Made by a program: the position numbers and the translations under genes. The notes under the pieces are model-generated. The model made no database searches. It was not told where the DNA came from and worked only from the letters and a program-made list of their open reading frames with translations. From Rudaea sp. (lineage in GTDB: Bacteria > Pseudomonadota > Gammaproteobacteria > Xanthomonadales > Rhodanobacteraceae), in NCBI GenBank assembly GCA_031291055.1, contig JARLJU010000022.1, positions 1 through 64,000 on the forward strand: a stretch of DNA of 64,000 bases, in the 5' to 3' direction. This document shows, in pieces, positions 55,479-64,000 of this stretch. Every line of letters begins with the position of its first letter. The first letter of the stretch is position 1.

Positions 55479-55859
55479 CTAGAGACCGTCACCATCGAAA
55501 CCGTCACGGAAAATCGTGTCGTTGTAGCAAGCAGTGGAAGCGGTGGCGAGGCTCGCGATCAGGGCGAATCCGGCGCCTTCCTGGACCGGGGGCAATGCCG
55601 ACATCGTGGCATTGCTTGGTGTCAGATACGCCCTGATTTGCACATTTCCACTTTTCAGCACGGCCTGGTCGAGGCTCAGCGTACCCGTACCGACCAGATG
55701 GAAACGGGACGGTTCCGACGCGCTGGCCGCGGACGCAACCAGGCAAGCCAACAAGGCAACGCTGCCAACGAACGTGCTGACTGTTTGCGAGAGCGGAACG
55801 TACGTGCGCGAACCGGCGCGCGGCCCGTTGCGTTCAGTCGAATCACAGAGCGATTGCAT
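55479..55859 (-). CDS. Small exported protein with FRDGFD tail
   Basis: It encodes 126 aa. Residues ~25-47 are hydrophobic (VSTFVGSVALLACLVASAAS), a signal peptide with a long N-region. A short beta-like domain follows (FHLVGTGTLSLDQAVLKSGN). It ends TACYNDTIFRDGFDGDGL. The ATG lies one base after the stop of the S74 gene and is preceded by GGGGGAG, so the two are translationally linked. Function unknown. Confidence 0.6.
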   Translation of the reverse strand: MQSLCDSTERNGPRAGSRTYVPLSQTVSTFVGSVALLACLVASAASASEPSRFHLVGTGTLSLDQAVLKSGNVQIRAYLTPSNATMSALPPVQEGAGFALIASLATASTACYNDTIFRDGFDGDGL

Positions 55860-55860
55860 A

Positions 55861-57789
55861 TCACTCCCCCTGTCCGGCTTCGAGCTTGCTCAGGCGTGCG
55901 ACAACGTCGTCGAGCTTGCGGCGCAGGTCGGCATTTTCCTGCTTCAGCGTAGCGATGTCCGCGGCGCCGGCCTGGTCGTGTACCGCCAGTTCCTGCACGG
56001 CGGCGACCGTCGTGATAAGCGCCGGATTCGGGTCAAGCGCGAGGATCGGCTCATCGCTGGCCGCCGCGCCTGGTATGTGCTTGTCGGTGCTGATTACCGC
56101 CTCGGGAAATACGTCGGCGAATTCCTGCGCGATGAAGCCTTGGTACGGCTTGTCCGCCAATCCGCCTTCCATTGCCCGGTACTCCGGTGTGTAGTGGAAG
56201 TTCACCGGACGCAGCTTCATGACCGTATCGAGCGCGTCGTGGATCGTTGTGATGTCCTGCTTGATGCGGCGATCCGACGTGGCCGTCCATGAGCCGCCGC
56301 CGGGTTTGTAGGCGGTGCTGCCGGTAATGGTGAGATTGCCCGAATTGTCCAAAACAAGGGAGGCACCGCTCGCCAGGTTTTCGATCTCAAATTGCCCCAC
56401 ATTCGCGGAAGGGGCGGATGTGTAAACGCCAAACTGTCCGATGCCATTGGAGCCAGCCAAGGGGCTCGTGGGAGCCAACGTGAGGTATGCGTATCCGCCA
56501 CTGGCGGCGTTGCCATAAATGCTCAGATTCGGCACATTGCCGGTAATCGATAGGGGCTGGCCGTTGATCGCAACGCCGCCCCCTGCCTTGATCAGAAACT
56601 GCTCCGGGCCTGTCGACTTGAAGAGGTCAATAGAGTCGGATCCCTGAGCGCTTTGCCACACGAATGTGCCGTAGTCCCCGCAGTTTTGGCCTGCGGTGCA
56701 GGATCCGCTATTACCTGCGCCAGCAGCGTCGCGAGCGACGGCTCCGAATCCACCTGCAAAGCTGAAGTCACCGCCTGCGGTATTGCCGCCGCCGCCGCCG
56801 ACCGTGGCGTAGCCGCCGCTCGCGACATTTTCATTGCCACCGGCAACAGTGGAACGTTCTCCACTGGCCGTGTTGGTGTTGCCGCCAGCCACCGTGGAGC
56901 TTCCGCCGCTGGCCGTATTGTTGGTTCCACCACCGACCGTTGCCGAACCGTTGCTGGCGACGTTCGTATTGCCGCCACCAACGGTGGATTGAGTTCCGGT
57001 CGCTTGGTTGCCGTTGCCACCGCCCACCACGGCGTATTGAGCGCCTGCCGTGTTCGCGTTGCCGCCGCAGACCGTGGAAGTAAATCCGGTCGAGTTGTTT
57101 TGGCCGCCGCCGCCTATGACTGACTCAGTGCCGCTTGCCGTGTTGATGAGGCCACCGCCGATCGTGGCGAAGTTCGCTCCCACCGAGTTGGCGCCGCCGC
57201 TGCCATTGCCACCGCCCGAGATCGTGGCACCGCCGATATTGCCGGTAGTGACATTGCCCGACGATCCGAATATGACGTTCGGCGAAGTAGGATCGCTTGA
57301 GGTTGTAATCTGGCCAACCTGAGTTGCTGCAACTTCAAACGTCAGCGGCTGCGTATCGGCTGTCCCGAGATAGCTGCCGGAAGGATTACCGGCGTTGCCG
57401 TCCAGCGTCCACGCTCCGGGACATACGCTGGACGCGGGAGACACACTCACCTGTGCCCGCGTATCCAGGCTGACGAATTCGCCCTGGCCGGCGCTGCGAA
57501 CGCTAGTGCTGACAAAAGCCTGACTAAAGGATTTTGCCAGCGGGCCGAAATCCGCCTGCGTGCTGAAGCTGCCGTTGTGTACCGCAACCTTGTTCATGAT
57601 CAGCGGGCCGCCGATGACGCTGCCGCCACTGGGCGCGGAGTACAGCGTCAACTCGATGTCGTAGCTGCCGTCTGCCGGCTTGCCGCCATCCTGCAGGCTG
57701 CCGTGATAGGTGAAGCTGGCCGCCGCGGCAGTGCCGGTAGCGGAAACCAGGGCTGCGACCAGCGCAGCGGATAGCAACGCACGTTTCAT
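55861..57789 (-). CDS. Exported YadA-head-like repeat protein with peptidase S74 chaperone domain
   Basis: It encodes 642 aa. Signal peptide 1-24. Residues ~185-355 contain repeated head motifs of the form GGGxxNxASGxxSTVxGG, as in trimeric autotransporter adhesins. Residues ~505-610 are a peptidase S74 intramolecular chaperone (SDRRIKQDI with the Ser-Lys dyad, LRPVNFHYTPE, GFIAQEFADVFPEAV). The C-terminus (~605-642) is a coiled coil. There is no autotransporter beta-barrel anchor. S74 domains promote trimerisation and then cut themselves off. Lies divergently from a winged-helix regulator. Confidence 0.8.
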   Translation of the reverse strand: MKRALLSAALVAALVSATGTAAAASFTYHGSLQDGGKPADGSYDIELTLYSAPSGGSVIGGPLIMNKVAVHNGSFSTQADFGPLAKSFSQAFVSTSVRSAGQGEFVSLDTRAQVSVSPASSVCPGAWTLDGNAGNPSGSYLGTADTQPLTFEVAATQVGQITTSSDPTSPNVIFGSSGNVTTGNIGGATISGGGNGSGGANSVGANFATIGGGLINTASGTESVIGGGGQNNSTGFTSTVCGGNANTAGAQYAVVGGGNGNQATGTQSTVGGGNTNVASNGSATVGGGTNNTASGGSSTVAGGNTNTASGERSTVAGGNENVASGGYATVGGGGGNTAGGDFSFAGGFGAVARDAAGAGNSGSCTAGQNCGDYGTFVWQSAQGSDSIDLFKSTGPEQFLIKAGGGVAINGQPLSITGNVPNLSIYGNAASGGYAYLTLAPTSPLAGSNGIGQFGVYTSAPSANVGQFEIENLASGASLVLDNSGNLTITGSTAYKPGGGSWTATSDRRIKQDITTIHDALDTVMKLRPVNFHYTPEYRAMEGGLADKPYQGFIAQEFADVFPEAVISTDKHIPGAAASDEPILALDPNPALITTVAAVQELAVHDQAGAADIATLKQENADLRRKLDDVVARLSKLEAGQGE

Positions 57790-57951
57790 GGCTATACTCC
57801 CTTGTATGCAGCGATGGATCAGCGAAACATCACAGGATCGGGCGAGGCCACGGCAAGCTCGCAGAATTTCCTGGCCCGGCCCGCACCGTCGGAATAAACT
57901 TTTGTCAGCGTCGATAGTGGGAATGCAGCCGGCCCGAAGTCTTCAAAACCT

Positions 57952-57991
57952 CCTCAAAGATTTCTCAAATTTTTTTCAGAGATTTCTCAAA
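57952..57991. promoter_or_regulatory. Direct repeats GATTTCTCAAA, 22 bp apart, before the wHTH-TPR gene
   Basis: GATTTCTCAAA occurs at 57959-57969 and 57981-57991, with a further CTCAAAG just before the first (57953-57959). The 22-bp period is two helical turns. OmpR/CadC-type winged helices bind direct repeats on one DNA face, so this may be the binding site of the adjacent regulator itself. The second copy ends two bases before the ATG. Confidence 0.45.
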
Positions 57992-57993
57992 GC

Positions 57994-60396
57994 ATGAGCG
58001 TTTCGCCTAGGGATCAATGGGTTTACGTGTTCGGTCCCTTCGTGCTCGATCCGGCACGACGGTTGTTGAGTCGCGCCGGCATACCACTGTCCTTGTCGCC
58101 AAAATCGTTCGACCTGCTGTTTTACCTGGTCGAAAATCCCGATCGGGTGCTGGACAAGGAAGAACTGTTCAATGCCGTTTGGCCCGGCCGGGTGGTCGAG
58201 GAGAGCAATCTCAGCCAGACCATCTTCACCTTGCGCAAGACGCTGGGCGCCACCGGCGGCAACGAGAGCGTCATCGCCACCTCGCCGGGACACGGCTATC
58301 GCATCGCGATGTCTGTACGCGTCGTCGCAAGAGATGCGCAGGCGAATGTGACCGAGTCGATCGCCTCGCTCGGAAACCTTGCTGCGGCAAATGCTCCCGA
58401 GTTGCCTGCGGAAGATTCGGCTGGCCATCAGCAAGCCGCGGCGACCACCGATTCCAAAGCGAATTGCGTTGCAACAACGCCTCCGCGCCGGGGCCGAGCA
58501 CTGACGGTCTGGCTGCTCGCGGCCGCCAGCGTACTGATCCTGCTGGCGGCCGGCGTCGAGCTGAAAAAGACGCGGCCGCCAGTCTCAGGCAACCTGCAAC
58601 CGAACATGGTCGTGCTTGCGGATTTCGACAACGCGACAGGCGACACGGCTTTTGACGGCGTTTTGGGTCGCGTGATCGAGATCGATCTCAATCAGTCGCC
58701 ATTCCTGACCATCCTGCCGCAGGGCAAGGCGCAGGAAACCCTGCAACTTATGGGGCATGCAAAGGACTACCGGCTCACACCGGAAGTCGCGCAGGAAGTC
58801 TGCGAGCGCAATCAGGCGCAGGCGGTTGTCAGCGGCGCGATTGCCATGATCGGAAACCGCTATCTGGTCACGCTGGGTGCGAGCGACTGCAATACGGGAA
58901 TCACGCTTGCCGAGGGCAAGGCCGAAGTATCGAGCAAGGAAGGTGTTCTGCAGTCGCTTGACGAACTGACTGCAAGGATACGAGCCGGCGTGGGCGAATC
59001 GCAGGCATCGATCCGGAAATTCGACGTGGCGACCACACAAGCGACCACGTCGTCTTTTGAGGCGCTGAAAGCCTTCTCGCTCGGACAGCAGGCGCGCGCC
59101 AGGGGCGACAGTCAGGCGGCGCTGGCCTTTCACAAGCACGCGACGGAGCTCGACCCTTCGTTTGCCATGGCGTATCTGGAGCTTTCAACGATCTACGGCA
59201 CCTTGCATGAGCACCAGTTGAGCCAGGCCTATTTGAAAAAAGCCTTTGAACTCAGAAACCGGGTCAGCGAGCACGAGAAGATGCGGCTCGACGCGCGCTA
59301 CCAGGCGTCTCTGGGCAATACGAAAAACATCATCCAGAGTTACAAGATCTGGGCGCAGTCGTATCCGCAGGACTGGCCGCCCTGGGCCAATCTGACCAAT
59401 CTGTATACCGACGTCGGCGAGTATCCGGAGGCGATTGAAGCCGGCAAGCAGGCGCTGCGCCTGATGCCGGATCACTACGGACCCTATTATGTGCTTGCGC
59501 GCGCCTACGAGCGGGCCAATCAATTCGATCAGGCCAAGGCGATTTGCGCTCAGGCGACTGCTAAAGGGCTCGATGGCACGGACATTCACGGCCTGCTCTA
59601 TGAAATTGCGTTCGCCGAAGGGGACAAGGCAGCCATGGCCGCGCAAGTCGCCAAGGAGGCCGGGCAAGCGTCCGAGATCCTGATGCTCAACAACGAAGGC
59701 TTCGCCGCCGCGACCTCAGGCCAGGCAAAGCAGGCTCGCGCATTGTTCGAGCGTGCCATTGCGGAGGCGCAGAAGGATGGATCGGATTCGAGCGCCGAGA
59801 CGGCTGAGTTTTTCGTCAACGAAATAGACACCCTGGTCAATTCCGGAATGAAAGACGAGGCTCGGCAGGTCGCTGCGAAGGCCGCTGGCCTGGAAGGCAA
59901 CGAATTTGCGCCGATGGTGATTGCCAAGCTCGGCGACACCGAACGCGCCCGGGCGCTGGCGGATGCGCTGGTCAAGCTGAATCCGAGCGACAACACGATC
60001 AATGATGATGATATCCCCACCATGCGGGCCGCCATCGACTTGCAGCAGGGTCGTCCGCTGGATGCCATCGCCGAGCTGCAACCGGCGCTGCCGTACGAAC
60101 TGCGGAATTTCGAGCTGCCCTCACTTCTCGCCCAGGCCTACCTCGACGCACAAATGCCCGATCGCGCCGCGGCGGAATACCGCAAGATCATTGCCAACCG
60201 CGGCGTGGACGGCCTTTCCATCCTGTATCCGCTGGCTTACCTGGGGCTGGCGCGCGCGGAAGCGCGGATCGGCGACAAAACAGCGAGCCGCACGGAATAC
60301 GAGCATTTCTTCACATCGTGGAAAGACGCGGATCCCGATGTGCCCGTGCTCAAGCAGGCAAGTAGGGAATATTCGGAGTTGCAGGCGCCGCGCTGA
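57994..60396 (+). CDS. Membrane-anchored winged-helix transcriptional regulator with TPR sensor (CadC-like)
   Basis: It encodes 800 aa. Residues 10-105 are an OmpR/CadC-type winged-helix DNA-binding domain (FGPFVLDPARRLLSRAG, SPKSFDLLFYLVENPDRVLD, ESNLSQTIFTLRKTLG, GHGYRI). One transmembrane helix follows at about 172-188 (LTVWLLAAASVLILLAAGVE). The remaining ~600 residues are periplasmic, with several TPR units (ALAFHKHATELDPSFAMAYL, PEAIEAGKQALRLMPDHYGP). It regulates genes directly from the membrane. Divergent from exported genes that are its natural candidate targets. No good ribosome-binding site. Confidence 0.85.
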   Translation: MSVSPRDQWVYVFGPFVLDPARRLLSRAGIPLSLSPKSFDLLFYLVENPDRVLDKEELFNAVWPGRVVEESNLSQTIFTLRKTLGATGGNESVIATSPGHGYRIAMSVRVVARDAQANVTESIASLGNLAAANAPELPAEDSAGHQQAAATTDSKANCVATTPPRRGRALTVWLLAAASVLILLAAGVELKKTRPPVSGNLQPNMVVLADFDNATGDTAFDGVLGRVIEIDLNQSPFLTILPQGKAQETLQLMGHAKDYRLTPEVAQEVCERNQAQAVVSGAIAMIGNRYLVTLGASDCNTGITLAEGKAEVSSKEGVLQSLDELTARIRAGVGESQASIRKFDVATTQATTSSFEALKAFSLGQQARARGDSQAALAFHKHATELDPSFAMAYLELSTIYGTLHEHQLSQAYLKKAFELRNRVSEHEKMRLDARYQASLGNTKNIIQSYKIWAQSYPQDWPPWANLTNLYTDVGEYPEAIEAGKQALRLMPDHYGPYYVLARAYERANQFDQAKAICAQATAKGLDGTDIHGLLYEIAFAEGDKAAMAAQVAKEAGQASEILMLNNEGFAAATSGQAKQARALFERAIAEAQKDGSDSSAETAEFFVNEIDTLVNSGMKDEARQVAAKAAGLEGNEFAPMVIAKLGDTERARALADALVKLNPSDNTINDDDIPTMRAAIDLQQGRPLDAIAELQPALPYELRNFELPSLLAQAYLDAQMPDRAAAEYRKIIANRGVDGLSILYPLAYLGLARAEARIGDKTASRTEYEHFFTSWKDADPDVPVLKQASREYSELQAPR

Positions 60397-60511
60397 GATT
60401 CCGCAGTCGCATCCAGGGCCAGCGTCGTTTCCCGGGATTGCATCCCGCGACCTGTCCGCGCCCGCTGAACAGTGGCGCACGTACGGCGCGTAGCGCGCAT
60501 TCATGCCAGTC

Positions 60512-60569
60512 TTTACAACGACTGTCGTCGCGTCCATACTTCGACCAATGTACTAATGCGCTATTACGC
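60512..60569 (+). promoter_or_regulatory. Promoter and candidate operator of the his operon
   Basis: TTTACA (60512-60517), a 17-base spacer, CATACT (60535-60540), so transcription starts near 60547. The start region reads TGTACTAATGCGCTATTACG, containing the dyad TAAT-ATTA (60554-60566) reminiscent of TrpR-type operators (GTACTAG...). A TrpR-family regulator is the first gene downstream, suggesting autorepression by blocking transcription start. No His-rich leader peptide was found. Confidence 0.4.
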
Positions 60570-60570
60570 T

Positions 60571-60942
60571 ATGAAACATCGGATGCTCGATCCCGAAGCC
60601 ACGCCGGAAGCCGCGGAAGACAGCCTGTGCCGGGCGTTGCTGGCCCTGGACAAGCTCGCGGACATGCGCGCTTTCCTGCGCGACCTGTGCACGCCGGCAG
60701 AACTCGAGGCGCTCACCGACCGCTGGCGCGTGGTGCCGTATCTGCTGCAGGGCATGGCCTACCGCGAAATCCACGAACGCTCGGCGGTCAGTGTGACCAC
60801 GATCGGCCGCGTCGCGCGCTTTCTGAGCCAGGGCAACGGCGGCTACCGGGCTGCCATTGCAAGCCATGCCCTCGCGCCGGCGCGCGCGCAAGGAAAGATC
60901 ACAAGGGCCGGCGTGGCCTCCAGGAAACAGGTGCGCCAATGA
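60571..60942 (+). CDS. TrpR-family regulator at the head of the histidine operon
   Basis: It encodes 123 aa from ATG 60571 (MKHRMLDPEATP); ATG 60556 is the alternative and would overlap the putative operator. The TrpR/YerC helical domain is clear: ALLALDKLADMRAFLRDLCT, PAELEALTDRWRVVPYLLQG and the HTH MAYREIHERSAVSVTTIGRVARFL. In TrpR the corepressor is tryptophan; next to his genes in xanthomonads such proteins are thought to respond to histidine (often called HisR). Overlaps hisG by four bases. Confidence 0.8.
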   Translation: MKHRMLDPEATPEAAEDSLCRALLALDKLADMRAFLRDLCTPAELEALTDRWRVVPYLLQGMAYREIHERSAVSVTTIGRVARFLSQGNGGYRAAIASHALAPARAQGKITRAGVASRKQVRQ

Positions 60943-61847
60943 TCTCCGCCAAGCCACGTGAACGCCTGCGCATCGCGGTGCAGAAATCCGGACGTCTGAC
61001 CGAGGCCTCGCAGGACCTGCTCGCGCGGTGCGGGCTGCAGTTCCGCCAGAGCCGCGACAAGCTGTTCTGCTTCGGCGAGAGTCTCGCGATCGATCTGCTG
61101 CTGGTGCGTGACGACGATATTCCCGGCCTGATCGCGCAGGGCGTGTGCGATCTGGGCATCGTCGGTCGCAATGTGCTCGGCGAACACAGCCGCGCCGCGA
61201 CAACGCGCGATGCAGGCGTGGCGGCGCAGGAACTGGTCGCGCTGGGTTTCGGCCGCTGCCACCTCGCCATCGCGTTGCCGCAGGAAGCGGAGTATACGAA
61301 TCCACAAAGCCTGTCCGGCGCGCGGATCGCGACGACGTATCCCGCCTTGCTGGCGGAATGGCTGGAACGCAACGGTGTGAGCGCGGAAATCGTGGTCCTG
61401 TCCGGATCGGTGGAGATTGCGCCGAGACTGGGAACGGCCGATGCAATCTGCGATCTGGTGTCCAGCGGCGCGACCCTGGCGGCCAACCAGCTGCGCGAAG
61501 CGGCGGTCGTGCTGGAGAGCGAAGCGGTGCTGATCGGACCACAGGCCATGCCCGCCGACGAGCGTGGCGAGTTGCGCGACCTGCTACTGCGCCGCATGGA
61601 CGGCGTGATCCAGGTGCGCGAGTCGAAACTCGTGCTGCTGCATGTGGCGCGCAGTGCGGTGCCGGCGATCACGCGGTTGTTGCCGAACGGACAGGTGCCC
61701 ACGATCACGCCGGTCGAAGGCAGCCCGGATGATGTCAGTCTGCAGGCGCTGTGCTACGGCAGCATTACCTGGCAGCACCTGGAAGAGATGAAACGCGCTG
61801 GCGCGTCGCGCCTGCTCGTGCTGCCGGTCGAGAAGATGCTGGCATGA
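60939..61847 (+). CDS. hisG: ATP phosphoribosyltransferase (long form)
   Basis: It encodes 302 aa and performs the first committed step of histidine synthesis. It has [36 protein letters not shown], the PRPP-site region [20 protein letters not shown] and a C-terminal ACT-like regulatory domain ([20 protein letters not shown]), so it is the long, self-regulated form that needs no HisZ. Overlaps its neighbours by ATGA on both sides. Confidence 0.95.
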   Translation: MISAKPRERLRIAVQKSGRLTEASQDLLARCGLQFRQSRDKLFCFGESLAIDLLLVRDDDIPGLIAQGVCDLGIVGRNVLGEHSRAATTRDAGVAAQELVALGFGRCHLAIALPQEAEYTNPQSLSGARIATTYPALLAEWLERNGVSAEIVVLSGSVEIAPRLGTADAICDLVSSGATLAANQLREAAVVLESEAVLIGPQAMPADERGELRDLLLRRMDGVIQVRESKLVLLHVARSAVPAITRLLPNGQVPTITPVEGSPDDVSLQALCYGSITWQHLEEMKRAGASRLLVLPVEKMLA

Positions 61848-63166
61848 ACGCACCCGAGCTTAATATTCTGGATTGGCGTGCGCTCGATCCGGATGCACGC
61901 GGTGCGGTCCTGCAACGTCCGCCGCAGGCGCGCGCCCCGGCGCTGCTCGATGGCGTCGCCCGCATCATCGCCCAGGTGCGCGCGGATGGCGACTCCGCCC
62001 TGCATGCCTTGACCCGCCGCTTCGATGGCTGCGAGCTGGCCAACCTGGCAGCGACGCCGGAGGAATTCGCCGCTGCGCAGGCCCAACTCGATCCGGCGCT
62101 CAGGCTTGCGATCGAAGAAGCACGTTCGCGCATCGAGACATTCCATCGCGCCACGGCACCGCAAGCGCTGCGCGTGCAGACCGCACCGGGTGTGGTCTGC
62201 GAGCGCCTGTTGCGGCCGATATCGCGTGTGGGACTCTACGTGCCGGCTGGCAGCGCGCCGCTGCCTTCCACTGCATTAATGCTTGGCGTGCCTGCACAGA
62301 TCGCGCAATGCCCGCACGTGCTCTTGTGCACGCCGCCCGATGTCAACGGAGACTGCGACCCGGCTGTGCTTTACGCCGCAGCGTTGTGCGGCATCACACG
62401 CGTCCTGAAGATCGGCGGCGCGCAGGCGATTGCAGCGCTGGCATTCGGCACCGCGTCGGTTTCCAGATGCGACAAGATTTTCGGACCGGGCAATGCCTGG
62501 GTCACCGAGGCCAAGCGCCAGGTTGCACAACACGTCGATGGAGCCGCTATGGATTTGCCGGCCGGTCCGTCGGAGGTGCTGGTGATTGCGGACGCGGATG
62601 CCGACGCGGATTTTGTTGCGGCCGATCTGCTCGCGCAGGCCGAGCATGGAGTCGATTCGCAGGTGTTCCTGGTCGCCGACAGCCGGCCGTTGCTCGAATC
62701 GGTGCGGCGCGCGATCCATGTGCAGCTTGCATCGTTGCCGCGCGCCGAGATCGCCGCTGCCGCGCTGGCGCATGCCCGGCTGATCCTCGCAGCTTCGATC
62801 AATGAGGCAGTCGCGATCAGCAATGACTATGCGCCGGAACATTTGATCATCAACGCGGCCATGCCGCAGCAGTGGCTGGAAAAAGTGGAAAATGCCGGAT
62901 CGGTGTTTCTTGGTGCCTGGTCGCCCGAGACGGTCGGCGACTATTGCAGCGGCCCCAATCATGTCCTGCCGACCAATGGCCATGCGCGTGCCTGGAGCGG
63001 TGTGTCGGTCGCCAGCTTCCTCAAGCAGATAACGGTGCAGGAGTTGACGCCGGCGGGTCTGGCGCTGATCGGCCCTTGCGCTGCGACGCTGGCGCGCGCC
63101 GAACGGCTGAATGCACACGAACGTGCGGTGACGCGGCGCCTCGAAAAAATGGTGGCGCGGGCATGA
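61844..63166 (+). CDS. hisD: Histidinol dehydrogenase
   Basis: It encodes 440 aa and performs the last two oxidations to histidine. It has [35 protein letters not shown], the signature [32 protein letters not shown] and the zinc-site AEHGVDSQV and NDYAPEHL. The start at MNAPELN overlaps the hisG stop by four bases. Confidence 0.96.
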   Translation: MNAPELNILDWRALDPDARGAVLQRPPQARAPALLDGVARIIAQVRADGDSALHALTRRFDGCELANLAATPEEFAAAQAQLDPALRLAIEEARSRIETFHRATAPQALRVQTAPGVVCERLLRPISRVGLYVPAGSAPLPSTALMLGVPAQIAQCPHVLLCTPPDVNGDCDPAVLYAAALCGITRVLKIGGAQAIAALAFGTASVSRCDKIFGPGNAWVTEAKRQVAQHVDGAAMDLPAGPSEVLVIADADADADFVAADLLAQAEHGVDSQVFLVADSRPLLESVRRAIHVQLASLPRAEIAAAALAHARLILAASINEAVAISNDYAPEHLIINAAMPQQWLEKVENAGSVFLGAWSPETVGDYCSGPNHVLPTNGHARAWSGVSVASFLKQITVQELTPAGLALIGPCAATLARAERLNAHERAVTRRLEKMVARA

Positions 63167-64000
63167 GCATCGTCGCCATCGCCCGGGCGGAGATTCGCGC
63201 GCTCGATCCGTATTCTTCCGCACGCATGGAGGCCAGCGGCGGTTCTGTGCTGCTGAATGCGAACGAGTCGCCGTGGTCGGCATCGCATCGGTGTGCTGCT
63301 GGCCTGAATCGTTATCCCGACCCGCAGCCGCAGGAACTCGTCGCCCGGTTCGCGGCGCTTTACGGTGTCGATCCGGCGCAGGTACTTGCAGGGCGCGGCA
63401 GCGATGAGGCGATCGACCTGCTCGTACGCGCCTTTTGCCGGGCCGGCCGCGATGCCATCGCAATCTGTCCGCCAACCTTCGGCATGTATGCCGTCAGCGC
63501 GCGCATTCAGGATGCGGGCGTCGTCGAAGTACGGTTGACACACGATTTCAATGTCGACGTCGATGCCTTACTGGCCGCGATCAACGCGCGAACCAAGTTG
63601 GTGTTCCTGTGCTCGCCGAACAATCCGACTGGGGGTGCGGTGCCGCTGAGCGCAATCAAGCGCATTGCCGGAGCGTTGTCGGATCGTGCATTGCTGGTCG
63701 TCGATGAGGCCTATGTCGAATTCGCCGGCGAACTGAGCGCGCTGTCGCTTTTGCCGCAATTTGCAAACCTTGCCGTTTTGCGCACCCTGTCCAAGGCTCA
63801 TGCGCTTGCCGGCGCCAGGGTAGGGACCTTGATTGCACGGGCAGAAGTGATCGCGCTGTTGCGCCGCATCCAGGCGCCATATCCGCTGCCGGTGCCGAGC
63901 ATTGCGGTGGCACTGGAAGCGCTGAGTCCGCCGGCGCAGCGGGAAACCGCAGCGCGTATCGCGATGCTCGTATGCGAACGCGAGCGGCTGGCGCCGTTGC
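63163..64000 (+). CDS. hisC: Histidinol-phosphate aminotransferase (5' part, cut by window end)
   Basis: 279 codons are visible from an ATG that overlaps the hisD stop (ATGA). It is a fold type I PLP enzyme: [46 protein letters not shown] and the PLP lysine K211 in [14 protein letters not shown]. The remaining ~75 residues are outside the window. hisB and later genes presumably follow. Confidence 0.95.
   Translation, partial: MSIVAIARAEIRALDPYSSARMEASGGSVLLNANESPWSASHRCAAGLNRYPDPQPQELVARFAALYGVDPAQVLAGRGSDEAIDLLVRAFCRAGRDAIAICPPTFGMYAVSARIQDAGVVEVRLTHDFNVDVDALLAAINARTKLVFLCSPNNPTGGAVPLSAIKRIAGALSDRALLVVDEAYVEFAGELSALSLLPQFANLAVLRTLSKAHALAGARVGTLIARAEVIALLRRIQAPYPLPVPSIAVALEALSPPAQRETAARIAMLVCERERLAPL

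Noticed and set aside
60397-60570. Histidine leader peptide/attenuator before the his operon
   Set aside because: No short ORF with a run of His codons and no terminator with a T-run before the regulator gene; the hairpin at about 60430-60455 has no T-run.
1-64000. CRISPR arrays, rRNA operons or prophage blocks
   Set aside because: No regularly spaced repeats, no rRNA-like sequence and no phage structural genes were seen. The S74 domain protein alone does not indicate a prophage.

Overview
The window is chromosomal DNA from a GC-rich gammaproteobacterium. The best fit is the Xanthomonadales (Lysobacterales), probably a Rhodanobacteraceae-like lineage such as Dokdonella or a relative. The grounds are: the acetylated arginine route (acetylornithine carbamoyltransferase, a fused acetylglutamate kinase/synthase, argC, argH) running into proB-proA; a TrpR-family regulator in front of hisGDC; the mtaD-ubiG-HAD phosphatase block; a DksA with a long Lys/Ala/Pro-rich N-terminal extension; and several exported proteins that end in a short F-R-N-G-F-E type tail. 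The genus is inference; no 16S gene is present.

Region by region. 1-5.4 kb is accessory DNA: the 3' end of an IS110-type transposase, an attC-like site, a tiny zinc-ribbon membrane protein, exported repeat proteins (two with the tail motif), and an XRE regulator downstream of a small basic gene with a one-base frameshift. 5.4-8.2 kb is a polyhydroxyalkanoate block (two acetoacetyl-CoA reductases, PhaR, a small exported protein). 8.2-28.5 kb is housekeeping: gluQ, htpX, a FimX-like signalling protein, divergent epmB/efp, mtaD-ubiG-mupP/gph, folE2, dbpA, an M23 peptidase with pyrC and yidD, dksA, sufE-cysS, and a quinone oxidoreductase.

28.5-38.1 kb is a tightly packed arginine/proline operon (argF', argG, argE, argAB, argC, argH, proB, proA), with most junctions overlapping. 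In front of it is what looks like a complete leader-peptide attenuator: a short ORF with four Arg codons in six, then mutually exclusive antiterminator and terminator pairings. No ArgR box was seen. This is the strongest candidate for an undescribed regulatory system here.

38.3-46.7 kb holds a PIG-L deacetylase, small exported proteins, a fatty-acid desaturase preceded by a 28-bp palindrome and a perfect 40-bp tandem repeat, a GT9 glycosyltransferase, a methyltransferase, tRNA-Pro(CGG) and a TonB-like protein. 46.8-50.1 kb is hisS overlapping an unusually long histidine ammonia-lyase-type gene.

50.9-60.4 kb is a second accessory/surface region: a phospholipase-D-like gene broken by an in-frame amber codon, an orphan copy of the tail motif, a tandem duplicated gene pair (one lipoprotein, one soluble export), and a run of exported genes (YadA-head/S74 protein, a small tailed protein, a tailed beta-helix protein). 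These face a divergent membrane-anchored winged-helix/TPR regulator. 60.5 kb to the end is the histidine operon (TrpR-like regulator, hisG, hisD, partial hisC), joined by ATGA overlaps. Dispersed GGTTG-type and GGGAAT-type inverted repeats sit between genes throughout, one of them contributing codons to argF' and argG.
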